This document shows, one piece after another, positions 24,686 through 33,682 of a stretch of 64,000 bases of DNA; position 1 is the first letter of the stretch, and each line of letters begins with the position of its first letter. The stretch is taken from positions 1 to 64,000 of the forward strand of contig JAJDYR010000039.1 of NCBI GenBank assembly GCA_022825065.1, given 5' to 3'. Position numbers and translations under genes: made by a program. Source of the DNA: a bacterium. Lineage in GTDB: Bacteria > UBA8248. The notes below the pieces were generated by a model, which had not been told where the DNA came from, searched no databases, and saw only the letters and a list, made by a program, of their open reading frames with translations.

Positions 24686-25642
24686 TTATGCCATCTTTCG
24701 CACCGATGAGGCGAACGCCAAAACGCCTTGCGCGAGTTTTTTCTTGGAATCAACGTCGGTCATGATGCTGGGCAGCGCGGTGCTCCGAAGCCCCAGCTCT
24801 TCGATGGACGCGACCAGCGCCTCATCCTCGGCGTCCACGACGAACCCGTCGAGCACGTCTTCGAGAATCCGGGCGACGCCCAGAGCCGACACCTCGTGCC
24901 CCAGGCTCTTGAGCATCTCTGCGGCGGGGCCTCTCAAGGCCGCTCCCCCGACGATGGGGCTCACCCCCACGCGGGGCGCGGGCGCACTGCGCAGACGCTC
25001 ATGGATGTCCGAGATCGCGAGAATGGGGCCGATGCTCACGATCGGATTCGACGGACAGAAAACGATGGCGCCCGCCTCGTCGAAGGCGCGCATGACCTCC
25101 GGCGTGGCGCGCGCCTCATCCGCCCCCTGAAAGCGCACGCCGCATACGCTCGGCCGCGTTCCCCTGGCCACGAAGTAATCCTGAAACTCGAGTTCGCCCT
25201 CGGGCGTCTTCACGCGCGTGGCGATGGAAGAATCCGTCATCGGCAGGATGTTCGCCTTTAGCCCTAAGGAGGCGGCGAGTTCGCGCGTGACTTCCGTCAG
25301 GCGTGCGCCCTCGGCGAGGCGCTGGGTCCGGCGGATGTGGGTCGCGAGGTCCTGATCGCCCAGCCGGAACCAGGTCGGTCCCCCGTAGCGTCCCAGGAGG
25401 TCGAGCGCGCTCGTCCGGTCGCCGTCGATGCCCCAGCCCGTCTCGGGGTTCGACATGCCCGCGAGGTTGTACATCACGGTGTCGATGTCGGGGCTGATGT
25501 GCAGGCCGTGCAGCACCAGGTCGTCGGCCGTGTTTACGACGACGGTGAGCGCCCCCTCGGGGAGCGCGTGGGCCAGGCCGACGGCGAGCTTGGCGCCTCC
25601 CACCCCGCCTGCGAGCGCGACGACCGGACCGGAAAAGCTCAT
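24686..25642 (-). CDS. cofD: 2-phospho-L-lactate transferase
   Basis: Transfers the phospholactyl (or enolpyruvyl) group onto FO to give F420-0 or dehydro-F420-0. The 318-residue protein starts with the binding loop ALAGGVGGAKLAVGLA (about 9-24), followed by VVVNTADDLVLHGLHISPDIDTVMYNLAG and the late FCPSNPIVSIGPILAI and VGVSPIVGGAALRGPA segments characteristic of CofD. ATG 25642 overlaps the nitroreductase stop by ATGA. Core enzyme of the operon. Confidence 0.95.
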   Translation of the reverse strand: MSFSGPVVALAGGVGGAKLAVGLAHALPEGALTVVVNTADDLVLHGLHISPDIDTVMYNLAGMSNPETGWGIDGDRTSALDLLGRYGGPTWFRLGDQDLATHIRRTQRLAEGARLTEVTRELAASLGLKANILPMTDSSIATRVKTPEGELEFQDYFVARGTRPSVCGVRFQGADEARATPEVMRAFDEAGAIVFCPSNPIVSIGPILAISDIHERLRSAPAPRVGVSPIVGGAALRGPAAEMLKSLGHEVSALGVARILEDVLDGFVVDAEDEALVASIEELGLRSTALPSIMTDVDSKKKLAQGVLAFASSVRKMA

Positions 25643-26274
25643 CGGACGATCAGCACCGGCTCGGGCGTTTCCTTGGGAGGGGGCTGCTGTGAGGGGTAGC
25701 CCGCGACGATGAGCGCTCTGGGAACCCAGTCGGCGGGTAAATCCAGGGCCTTTCTGGCCGTTTCGGGACAGAACAGGGGAGCGCAGCGCCACACGGAGCC
25801 CACCCCCTGGGCCGCAAGGGCCATCATCAGGTTCTGAAGAGCGCCGCCCAGGCTGTGCTCGGCCATCATGTATTCATTGGCCTGTTTCGCGGGTTCTTCG
25901 TAATCGTCTAAATCCGCGAAGGAGAGCGACGCCATGATGAGCGCGGGCGCGCCCGTCAGCAGGCGGATGCTCCCCCGGTGGCGGCGTCGGCGTTCTTCTT
26001 CAGGGACGCCCTCCGCCTCCATGTCGCGCAGAAAATCCTCGCCCATCTCGGCGGCTAGGGTTTCCTTCGCCTCTTGGGAATCGAGTATGCAAAATCGCCA
26101 TGGACTCGTCCCGTGCGGGCTGGGGGCCAGACACGCGGCGGCGAGAGCGGTTTTCAGTATCTCCATCGGGACGGGTTCCGGGGTGAAATGCCGGATGGAG
26201 CGCCTTTTGCGCAGCGCCTCATCGAGCGGGATGCTCAGCGCCGATGCTTGATCTGTAAGTCCGGGGGTATCCAA
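25639..26274 (-). CDS. Nitroreductase-family protein, FbiB C-terminal-domain-like
   Basis: A roughly 211-residue FMN-binding protein with the nitroreductase start EALRKRRSIRHFTPEPV, the CLAPSPHGTSPWRFCIL cofactor loop and the late MALAAQGVGSVWRCAPLF helix. In mycobacteria this domain is fused to CofE as FbiB and reduces dehydro-F420-0. Here it is a separate gene inside the F420 operon, so the same role is a reasonable inference. Start uncertain: TTG 26274 lies 1 base after the upstream stop; a later CTG is possible. A general nitroreductase is the alternative. Confidence 0.8.
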   Translation of the reverse strand: MDTPGLTDQASALSIPLDEALRKRRSIRHFTPEPVPMEILKTALAAACLAPSPHGTSPWRFCILDSQEAKETLAAEMGEDFLRDMEAEGVPEEERRRRHRGSIRLLTGAPALIMASLSFADLDDYEEPAKQANEYMMAEHSLGGALQNLMMALAAQGVGSVWRCAPLFCPETARKALDLPADWVPRALIVAGYPSQQPPPKETPEPVLIVR

Positions 26275-26275
26275 C

Positions 26276-27718
26276 TTATGACTCTTGGACCTCCCAGCCC
26301 GGCGGCGCGCCGCCCTGGGCCGGGCTCGGGGGCGGGGGAAGTTTGCGCTTCTCCCCGGGGGGCGGGTCTCCCGGGTCGTCCGGAATCGGCTGGCCCGCCA
26401 GGAAACCGCGCACGCCCTCCGGGCGCGCCTCGTCCCCATAGGCCGTGTCGAGGCATTCTTCCAGTTCCTCGGGCGTCTTGGGGCTGCCGACCATTCGTTG
26501 CGCGGCGAAGCCGGCGCCGTCGAACGGATCGTACTGGGGGAGGCCCTCCGGCGTGCCGCTCCTGGTTCCCATCGTCGGCACGCGGTTGCGCTGTCTTCGC
26601 GCCAGGATGTGCAGGATGTTCCAGGCCCGCCGGTTCTCCTGTATCGGCTGGATCTCCACGAGGCCCTCTTTTTCGAATTCGCTCCAGATCTCCTTGCCCT
26701 TCTCGGTTCGCAGGACCACGATGGTCCAGCCCCGCGTGCCCACGCCGCCGCAGGCGATGTCCGCGAGTTCGGCGGAGAAATCCGCGCAGTGCTGGCATTC
26801 GGGGCGCTGGTAGTTCTCCATCGCCTCCTGGAGCGAGAAGGTGACGAGCTCCCCGTCTTTCTTGTGGACGAGCACCTCGCCCTTCACGTTGAACTTCGCC
26901 ACGTCCGTCAGGGGGATGCCGAGGTCCTTTTCGATTTTCTCCGTCATGAGGTCGAAGGTGAAGACCTCCGTGCAGAACAGGCCGATCTGGAACGCCACGC
27001 GCTCCGAGAAGCCTCTCAGGAAGCCGCGCTGCTTCTCGATGTGCTGGGGCCTTTTCTTGTGCGAGACCAGAAAAGCGGGGTCGATGAGCTCCATCTTGCG
27101 AAGCGGGGTGATCTGGCAGGGAACGCCCACGAAGCCCACCTTCTTCAGGTCCCTTTCTTTCACTTCCTCGAGCGCCAGGTTGTTCGCGCAGTAGGTGTAC
27201 CAGCTCCCCGCGCTCGCTCGAATCTCCTCGTACGTCGTGGCGACTTTGGGGCTCGGGTCGCACGGGGGGTCGTCCTCCCCGACGGCGGAGACCACCGCCC
27301 CGTCGATGACGCCCGCCTCGAGCGCCCATGCGAGCAGCGCCGTGACGATGCCGCCGTCCTGGGCGCGCTCCATCACGTCGTCGCGCTTGGTCCTCGCCAT
27401 GAAGATGTGCTGGTACGGGCCGAAGATGCCCTCGTACGTCTCGCTCCTCGTCTCGCCGAAGGTGGCGTCTTTCAGGTGGTTCTCCCTCGGCCAGAGCCTC
27501 GGGCACACAGACGCGCATACGTCGCAGCCCACCCCCACGCTGATGCCGCAGAAATCGAAATCGGCCTTCGCCTTGGCCGTCTGCTTGGGCTTGGCGTCGA
27601 TGTATTCGATGACGTTGTGCGGGCAGACGAGGACGCAGCTTCCGCATTCGCAGCAACTGCCCGCGTCCACCACGTCGTTCATCATGTCTTTGAAGGAATG
27701 GTGGTGAAGTTCGCTCAA
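26276..27718 (-). CDS. F420 hydrogenase/dehydrogenase beta-subunit-like (FrhB family) iron-sulfur flavoprotein
   Basis: A 480-residue FrhB-type protein expected to use F420 as hydride carrier. Residues 22-33 (CCECGSCVLVCP) and 65-73 (CDVCASVCP) give Cys clusters for [4Fe-4S]. The FrhB N- and C-terminal domains follow, with QDGGIVTALLAWALEAG, KKVGFVGVPCQITPLRKM and CQHCADFSAELADIACGGVG. The last 45 residues are Pro-rich and probably disordered. TTG start 27718 is chosen for GGAGAAAGAA upstream; the ATG at 27841 lies within cofH. Between cofH and the nitroreductase gene, so it is part of the F420 operon. It may reduce F420 or couple it to ferredoxin; electron partners unknown. Confidence 0.85.
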   Translation of the reverse strand: MSELHHHSFKDMMNDVVDAGSCCECGSCVLVCPHNVIEYIDAKPKQTAKAKADFDFCGISVGVGCDVCASVCPRLWPRENHLKDATFGETRSETYEGIFGPYQHIFMARTKRDDVMERAQDGGIVTALLAWALEAGVIDGAVVSAVGEDDPPCDPSPKVATTYEEIRASAGSWYTYCANNLALEEVKERDLKKVGFVGVPCQITPLRKMELIDPAFLVSHKKRPQHIEKQRGFLRGFSERVAFQIGLFCTEVFTFDLMTEKIEKDLGIPLTDVAKFNVKGEVLVHKKDGELVTFSLQEAMENYQRPECQHCADFSAELADIACGGVGTRGWTIVVLRTEKGKEIWSEFEKEGLVEIQPIQENRRAWNILHILARRQRNRVPTMGTRSGTPEGLPQYDPFDGAGFAAQRMVGSPKTPEELEECLDTAYGDEARPEGVRGFLAGQPIPDDPGDPPPGEKRKLPPPPSPAQGGAPPGWEVQES

Positions 27719-27737
27719 GGATTCTTTCTCCGGCCTT

Positions 27738-28991
27738 TTAGCGGGGGCGCTCGGTGTTCGAGACGCCCAGGTGGGTTTCCGGGATGAAGTCGCCCGCCTT
27801 TTGCCCGCCCGAGAAGCCGGCGCCGAGCAACGCCTCGTCATCCGCGCGGGGGTGGCGGTATCTCGGGTCGTCTTCGCGGATGATGTCGTAGGTGGTCGTG
27901 CGCTGAACGGGAGTGCGCCCCGCTCCCAGAATGGCGTCGTTGAACTGCCTGGGGCTCAGGCTTTGCCCGTATTCGGAACCCGACTCGCGCGAGATGTTCT
28001 CCTCGATCAGCGTTCCGCCCAGGTCGTTCACCCCGAGGGAGAGCGCCTTCTGCGCGGCGTTGATCCCGATCTTGGGCCACGCCACCTGGATGTTGGCGAT
28101 GGTCCCCCGGAAGAACAGCCGGGCGACGGCGTGGAGCCTGTAGATGGTTTCCAGGTCCGCCATCTCCTCGATGCCGAACTCCTCGCCCATCTTGTTGTCG
28201 TACGGGATGAAGGGCAGGGGAACGAACTCCGTGAACCGGCCCTCTCCGTCCGTCTGGAGCGAGTCTTTCTGCATTTTTCGGAGAATATCCATGTGCTCGG
28301 CCAGATCAGCGCTGCTCTCGATGTGGCCGTACATGACGGTGGACGTCGTCGGGATGCCCACGGCGTGAGCGGTGCGGATGATCTCGCACCACCTTTCGAC
28401 GGGGATTCTTCCCGGACTGATGAGCTTCTTCACCCTCTCTACGAGTATCTCTGCCGCCGTTCCGGGGACGGAGCCTAGCCCCGCTTCCTTGAGACGCGTG
28501 AGCACCACTTCGAGCGGCAGCCTGGTTTTTCGCTGGATGTGGTCGACCTCCGCGGGCGAATAGGCGTGCATGTGGACGCCGGGAATGACTTCGCGCGCGA
28601 GCCTGAGCACTTCCTCGTAGCGGTCGATGGATATCTGGGGGTTCAGCCCCCCCTGCATACAGATCTCGCGCACGCCGAAGTCCCTGGCGCGCTCGAATTT
28701 TTCGCGCAGCACGTCGTCGTCGTGCGTATAGGCGTCAGGCGCGTTCGGCCGCCGCCAGAAGCCGCAGTATTTGCAGTCCGTGTAGCACACGTTCGTGAAA
28801 TTCACGTTCGCGTTGATGACGTAGCTTACCTCGTCGCCGACGGTCTTCTTCCTCTCCGCGTCCGCCGTCGCGTAAAGACGCTCGGTGAGCTCCTCATCCC
28901 GCTCGGCGAGCAGGGCGGTCGCGCCGTCGCGCGAGATTTCCTCTCCCGCCTCGAAGGCGTCCAGAATTTCATGGGCGAAAAGGGCGTTCAT
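27738..28991 (-). CDS. cofH: FO synthase subunit 2 (radical SAM)
   Basis: Joins tyrosine-derived hydroxybenzyl to 5-amino-6-ribitylaminouracil, the first radical step to FO. The 417-residue protein has the radical SAM cluster C69-x3-C73-x2-C76 (CYTDCKYC). Family blocks are EICMQGGLNPQISIDRYEEV, HAYSPAEVDHIQRKT, STVMYGHIESSADLAEHM and VNDLGGTLIEENISRESG. ATG 28991 overlaps cofG stop (ATGA). CofG and CofH are separate here, as in archaea and cyanobacteria, not fused as FbiC. Confidence 0.95.
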   Translation of the reverse strand: MNALFAHEILDAFEAGEEISRDGATALLAERDEELTERLYATADAERKKTVGDEVSYVINANVNFTNVCYTDCKYCGFWRRPNAPDAYTHDDDVLREKFERARDFGVREICMQGGLNPQISIDRYEEVLRLAREVIPGVHMHAYSPAEVDHIQRKTRLPLEVVLTRLKEAGLGSVPGTAAEILVERVKKLISPGRIPVERWCEIIRTAHAVGIPTTSTVMYGHIESSADLAEHMDILRKMQKDSLQTDGEGRFTEFVPLPFIPYDNKMGEEFGIEEMADLETIYRLHAVARLFFRGTIANIQVAWPKIGINAAQKALSLGVNDLGGTLIEENISRESGSEYGQSLSPRQFNDAILGAGRTPVQRTTTYDIIREDDPRYRHPRADDEALLGAGFSGGQKAGDFIPETHLGVSNTERPR

Positions 28992-29956
28992 GCGATCTCC
29001 ACGGGCAGGGCTTCCTGCGCCTCGCGCCGCTCCAGCATCCGGCGGAGCGCGGGCATGGTTTCGGGCGGGCACCAGCCCGCCTCGATGAATTCGTCATACA
29101 CCGGCATCCTGAGGCGCAGGGCGATGTCTTCCTGATGGAGGGATTGATCCAGATTCCCCAGTTTGGGCCAGCCGCGGTTCGGGTTGATGTGGTCGGGTTC
29201 CGGCGCGATGCCGCCGATGTCGTCCGCACCCGCCATAATCAGGCCGAGCAGGTCATCCACCAGGTTCGGCGGGACCTGTATGTGCACGCCCGGCATGAGC
29301 CTTTTGACTTCCGGGATCAGCGCCGCGATATCTTCATCCGGCGGCCGCGTCCACCTGGCCATGGGCGTCATGGGCTGGGGGTTCAAGGGCTGCAAAATAA
29401 TCTCCTGGATGTGCCCGTAGCGCCCGTGCACCTCGGCGATGGCCTCCAGCGTCTCGACCCGCTCTGCTGGCGATTCCCCGATGCCGACGAGGATTCCCGT
29501 CGTGAACGCGATTCCGAGCTTGCCCGCCGCCTCCAAAGAGGCGAGCCGGACCTCGGGGGTTTTCGTGGGCGCCGCCCGGTGGGCGATACGCGTGGCTTCT
29601 GGGCTGACGGTCTCCATCATCATGCCCATCGAGACGTTGTAGGGCTTCAGGATCTCGTATTCCCACTCCTCCAGTGTGCCGATGTTCGCGTGGGGCAGCA
29701 GACCGATATCGAGACACATTCTGCACACCTCGGCCGTATAGGCGGCGTAGGAGTCATACCCCCATTCCTTCAACTGATTCTTGAGGCCCTTGTGGCGGTC
29801 GATACCCTCGCCCGTCATCACGAGCGCCTCGACCACGCCCTGCTCGAATGCTCGCCGCGCGAGCCGCTCGCACTCTTCCATGGAGAGCAGGAGGGGGACG
29901 CTGCTGCGGAAGCTGCAATAGCCGCAGTGGTTCACGCACCAGTTCGTGATCGGCAA
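28988..29956 (-). CDS. cofG: FO synthase subunit 1 (radical SAM)
   Basis: Closes the deazaflavin ring of FO after CofH. From the TTG at 29956 the chain is 322 residues with the radical SAM cluster C7-x3-C11-x2-C14 (CVNHCGYC), then LVMTGEGIDRHKGLKNQL, HANIGTLEEWEYEILKPYN and INPNRGWPKLGNLDQSL. The conserved family extension TVTYSFNFTLPIT is encoded in frame upstream, so the true start is probably the CTG at 29989, which has GGAG 7 bases before it; a TAA closes the frame just beyond. First gene of the F420 operon. Confidence 0.93.
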   Translation of the reverse strand: MPITNWCVNHCGYCSFRSSVPLLLSMEECERLARRAFEQGVVEALVMTGEGIDRHKGLKNQLKEWGYDSYAAYTAEVCRMCLDIGLLPHANIGTLEEWEYEILKPYNVSMGMMMETVSPEATRIAHRAAPTKTPEVRLASLEAAGKLGIAFTTGILVGIGESPAERVETLEAIAEVHGRYGHIQEIILQPLNPQPMTPMARWTRPPDEDIAALIPEVKRLMPGVHIQVPPNLVDDLLGLIMAGADDIGGIAPEPDHINPNRGWPKLGNLDQSLHQEDIALRLRMPVYDEFIEAGWCPPETMPALRRMLERREAQEALPVEIA

Positions 29957-30083
29957 GGTGAAGTTGAATGAATACGTGACCGTTCTCAGGACGATTCTCC
30001 GTTTTTATCGAGTCGAGTCCGCGATTTCTCCCGCATCCTATCGGCGAGGGCCGCGTCTGACAAGGCTCGGCTCCCCATGAACG

Positions 30084-31274
30084 CTAGGCGACGCCCTTTT
30101 CTTTCAGCGCGGCGATTTCCGCATCCGACTTGCCGAGCAGGCCGCCGAGGACCTCTTCGGTGTGTTCGCCCAGCAGGGGAGGGGGCAGGCGGAGTTCGCC
30201 GGGCGTGTCCGAGAGCTTCATGGGGTTTCCCATCACCTTCAGGACGCCGGTCCTCGCGTGCTCCATCTCGACGACCATCTCGCGGTGATGGATCTGCGGG
30301 TCCGCGCACAACTCCTCTATCGTCCGCACCGGCCCGCAGGGCACGCCCGCGTCCGATACGATTTCGGCCCACTCCGCGCGGGTCCTGGCCCGCATGGTCT
30401 CCTCGATCTCGGCTTCCAGTTCATCGCGCCCCGAGACGCGCGCCGCGTTCGTCGTCCATTTGGGGTCGTCCGCCAGATCGGCCCTGCCGATGGCGCGTGC
30501 GAACCGCTGCCACAAGGAGTCGTTGGCCGCCGCGACGATGAGTTCCCCGTCCGAGCAGGGAAAATCGCGGTAGGGCGCGATGCTCGGGTGGCGGTTCCCC
30601 AGCCGTCCGGGCGGTGCGCCCGTGGCGAAGAAGTTGCCCGCGGCGTGGCTCATCAGCGCCGCCTGTCCGTCCTGGATCGCCGTGTCGACGTACTGGCCCT
30701 CCCCCGTCTTCTCGCGGGCGATGATGGCCAGCAGAATCCCCTGGGTCGCGAACATGGCGGTGGTGAGGTCGGCGATGGCGATGCCCGTCTTGAAGCCCCC
30801 GCCTCCCTCTGCGCCCGTGATGCTCATGAGTCCGCCTTCGCCTTGTAAGAGGATGTCGTAGGCGGGTCTCTCTTTCGAGGGGCCGCTCTGGCCGTAGCCC
30901 GAGACGCTGGCGTAGATGAGCCGGGGGTTGAGGGCGCGGCAGGTATCCCAGTCGAAGCCGAGCCGCTCGATGGCGCCGGGCCGGAAGTTCTGGATGAGGA
31001 TGTCCGACTTCTCGACGAGCCCCCTTAAAACCTCTTTTCCCTCTTCGGCTTTGAGGTTGAGCGTGAGGCTTTTCTTGTTCCTGTTCACGGACTGGAAATA
31101 GCTGCTCTCGCCCCCTTCGTAAAAAGGCGGCCAGCCGCGCGTGTCGTCTCCGCCGACGGGGTTTTCGACCTTGATGACTTCGGCGCCCATGTCGCCGAGC
31201 ATCATGGTGCAGAACGGCCCCGCCAGTATTCTGGAAAGATCGAGGACGCGAATCCCCTCAAGCGGCATACTCAT
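30084..31274 (-). CDS. Family III CoA-transferase (CaiB/BaiF)
   Basis: A 396-residue CoA-transferase that moves CoA between carboxylic acids. Family features are VLDLSRILAGPFCTMMLGDMG near 10-30, VNRNKKSLTLNLK near 63-75, and the catalytic Asp at 169 in TGIAIADLTTAMFATQG. Standard length, ATG at 31274. Acyl substrate unknown (oxalate, formate, carnitine or succinyl transfers are all known in the family). It lies upstream of the F420 operon on the same strand with an approximately 95-base gap, so cotranscription is possible but not shown. Confidence 0.9.
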   Translation of the reverse strand: MSMPLEGIRVLDLSRILAGPFCTMMLGDMGAEVIKVENPVGGDDTRGWPPFYEGGESSYFQSVNRNKKSLTLNLKAEEGKEVLRGLVEKSDILIQNFRPGAIERLGFDWDTCRALNPRLIYASVSGYGQSGPSKERPAYDILLQGEGGLMSITGAEGGGGFKTGIAIADLTTAMFATQGILLAIIAREKTGEGQYVDTAIQDGQAALMSHAAGNFFATGAPPGRLGNRHPSIAPYRDFPCSDGELIVAAANDSLWQRFARAIGRADLADDPKWTTNAARVSGRDELEAEIEETMRARTRAEWAEIVSDAGVPCGPVRTIEELCADPQIHHREMVVEMEHARTGVLKVMGNPMKLSDTPGELRLPPPLLGEHTEEVLGGLLGKSDAEIAALKEKGVA

Positions 31275-31305
31275 GGAATCTCTCAGGCTCCTTGTTCAGT
31301 GGGTG

Positions 31306-32169
31306 TTATCGGTTCCGAAGCGCTTCGAGCATCTTCTCCCGTACGTGCTCGACCGGCATCTGCGTACCGGTCCAAAGCTCCCAGCCAAGCGCCCCCTGGT
31401 GCAAGAGCCAGCCGACCCCCGAGACAGCGCGCGCGCCTCTCCGGCGGGCGGCCTTCAGGAACGGGGTGTCGAGCGGGTTGTAGACCGCATCGGCGCAGAT
31501 GCTCCCAGGCGGTATGAACTCCTCGGGCAGGGGGCAGGCCGCCTCTCTTTCTTTATCGCCGGTCATCCCCAGGCTCGTCGTGTTGACGATAATATCCCGC
31601 CCCCGGGCGGCGGATTCAAGGTCATCCAGACCGCCTCCGCCGATTTCGACGCCCGGAAAGTGCGATTTCACCTCGTCCGCCAGCGATACCGCCTTTTCCG
31701 CCGTGCGGTTGCGAATCTCGACGTGCGCGGCGCCTGTTTGCGCGAGCTTGATGGCGATGGCCCGCGCGGCTCCGCCTGCGCCCAGCACAAGGCATCTTTT
31801 TCCTTCAGGCGAGACGCCCGTTTCCTCTTCCAGCGAGCGCAGCCAGCCTGCGCCGTCGGTGTTGTGGCCCTTGAGTTTGCCGCCCTCCTCGAAAGTCACC
31901 ATGTTCACCGCGCCCATGAGACTCGCGTCCTCGCTCAACTCGTCCACGAGGCGGAAGGTGGCCACCTTGTGGGGGATGGTGACGCAAAAGCCCGCGAAAC
32001 CCATCGCCGCCGCGCCGCGCACCGCTTCTTCGTACTTGTCCGGATGCACCTCGTACGCCTGGAAGCGGTAGGGCAAATCAAGCGCCTTTGCCGCCGCGTT
32101 GTGCATGACGGGCGAGAGCGTGTGCCCCAGGGGATAGCCGAAGATGGCGAGCGTCTTCTCGAGCGGCAT
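31306..32169 (-). CDS. aroE: Shikimate dehydrogenase
   Basis: NADPH-dependent reduction of 3-dehydroshikimate in the aromatic pathway. The 287-residue protein has GYPLGHTLSPVMHN (shikimate-binding Ser/His) near 12-25, CVTIPHKVATF with catalytic Lys, GHNTDGAGWLRSL with catalytic Asp, and the Rossmann loop VLGAGGAARAIAIKL. Normal length. It starts the minus-strand group of aroE, CoA-transferase and F420 genes. No other aro genes in the window. Confidence 0.95.
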   Translation of the reverse strand: MPLEKTLAIFGYPLGHTLSPVMHNAAAKALDLPYRFQAYEVHPDKYEEAVRGAAAMGFAGFCVTIPHKVATFRLVDELSEDASLMGAVNMVTFEEGGKLKGHNTDGAGWLRSLEEETGVSPEGKRCLVLGAGGAARAIAIKLAQTGAAHVEIRNRTAEKAVSLADEVKSHFPGVEIGGGGLDDLESAARGRDIIVNTTSLGMTGDKEREAACPLPEEFIPPGSICADAVYNPLDTPFLKAARRRGARAVSGVGWLLHQGALGWELWTGTQMPVEHVREKMLEALRNR

Positions 32170-32365
32170 GGGCGTTCCTCAGGAGATTCGGGGTTCGCTT
32201 CGACTGCGTTCGTTGTGGCGCGAATCAGAGATACGCTAAAGTAGCGTTCATCACAACTTGCCGAGAGGCGTCCCCGCCTTTTTTTGTATAGAATTATATG
32301 GGGCATCCAGCGATATTATTAGTAGTAGTGTAAAAATACATAATGGAACCTGGGGATAATCTCGA

Positions 32366-33664
32366 ATGAGAAATGGGCAGAACAAGTTGCGAGCAGAAGA
32401 TCGGTCCGTTCATGACTGGTATCGGTTCGTTCTCTCGTTTCCGCCACACCTCGTCCGAGACTATCTGGGCCGATTCAATATCTGTTCGTCCGATACTGTG
32501 CTTGATCCGTTTTGTGGGACGGGGACGACGCTGGTGGAGTGCAAGAAGCTCGGCATTCGCAGCGTCGGAATCGAATCAAACCCGATGGCGCATTTCGCAA
32601 GTGCGGTAAAGACGGATTGGTCTGTCGATCCGGGAAAACTTTCGTATTATGCCGATACTGTTGCATCGGTAACCAGAAGAAAATTCAAGGAACAAGGCTA
32701 TGACGAATCGCCAGGGGTTCCTCTTTTCCCGGTTCCGGTGAAAACCTCCTGTTCTCCGTTGCGTTCGCTTTTGCCCGATCAATCAAAACTGTTGCTAAAA
32801 AATTCTATCAGCCCTCTCCCACTCCATAAGACATTGACGTTGCTGGATGTCATCGACCGCCACGGAAATACCGAAGAACGCCGATATGGGCGTATCGCGC
32901 TTGCGAACGCTCTCGTGCATCGTTTCAGTAATTTGAAATTCGGCCCCGAAGTGGGAGTCGGCAAAATTAAACAAGACGTTCTGGCTTTAGAGGGTTGGGT
33001 TGAGGGTATGCGCGCAATCGCGCGTGATCTTGATCTCCATAGAGTACGGGCCGATGTTCCAGCTCACGTTCAAAATGCCGACTCCAGGGATGCCGGTCGG
33101 TTTCTTGAGCCGAATTCCATAGATGCCGTAATTACTTCGCCACCTTACCCGAACGAGAAAGATTATTCGAGAACGACAAGGCTGGAATCTGTTGTCCTTG
33201 GTCTCGTCCGCAATAGAATGGAACTGCGGGGATTGAAACAGAATCTCGTCCGGTCGAATACGCGGGGGGTCTACAAATCCGATACGGATGATCGTGCAAT
33301 CATGGGACATGTTGAAATCCAACGGATTGCCGGCGCTATCGAGAAGCGCCGTATCGAGTTGGGCAAGACTTCCGGGTTTGAGCGCCTCTATCCGCGCGTC
33401 ACTCAATTGTATTTCGGTGGAATGTTCCGGCATCTTGCTTCTTTGCGTTCAGCGCTCAAGCCGGGAGCGAAACTCGCATACGTGGTCGGGGATCAGGCGT
33501 CTTATTTGAGAGTTATGATTCGCACGGGACAGCTTCTCGCCGATCTTGCGGAATCTTTGGGCTATAAGGTTTTGGGAATTGATTTGTTCCGGACCAGACT
33601 ATCGACCGTTTCCGGCGCCGAATTACGGGAAGAGGTCGTCTTGTTGGAATGGCCCGGCATCTGA
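32366..33664 (+). CDS. DNA methyltransferase of a restriction-modification system (N4-cytosine/N6-adenine type)
   Basis: A 432-residue S-adenosylmethionine-dependent amino-methyltransferase. The AdoMet motif LDPFCGTGTT lies at 46-55 and the catalytic TSPPY at 257-261. Ser/Thr-Ser-Pro-Pro-Tyr favours N4-cytosine, though N6-adenine is possible. Motif I precedes motif IV with about 200 residues between them, which probably hold the target-recognition region. Low GC (near 50%), unlike neighbours, indicates transfer. The restriction gene follows 18 bases after the stop, in the same frame. Confidence 0.88.
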   Translation: MRNGQNKLRAEDRSVHDWYRFVLSFPPHLVRDYLGRFNICSSDTVLDPFCGTGTTLVECKKLGIRSVGIESNPMAHFASAVKTDWSVDPGKLSYYADTVASVTRRKFKEQGYDESPGVPLFPVPVKTSCSPLRSLLPDQSKLLLKNSISPLPLHKTLTLLDVIDRHGNTEERRYGRIALANALVHRFSNLKFGPEVGVGKIKQDVLALEGWVEGMRAIARDLDLHRVRADVPAHVQNADSRDAGRFLEPNSIDAVITSPPYPNEKDYSRTTRLESVVLGLVRNRMELRGLKQNLVRSNTRGVYKSDTDDRAIMGHVEIQRIAGAIEKRRIELGKTSGFERLYPRVTQLYFGGMFRHLASLRSALKPGAKLAYVVGDQASYLRVMIRTGQLLADLAESLGYKVLGIDLFRTRLSTVSGAELREEVVLLEWPGI

Positions 33665-33682
33665 CAATCGGAGGGATGGCGT

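Noticed and set aside
32262..32290. Short hairpin followed by T-run before the methyltransferase gene, as a terminator
   Set aside because: Only a 5-bp stem and no plus-strand gene directly upstream; chance is likely.
33662..33664. UGA between methyltransferase and restriction gene as a possible selenocysteine joining the two
   Set aside because: No hairpin follows, both proteins match families that are normally separate, and a ribosome site lies between them.
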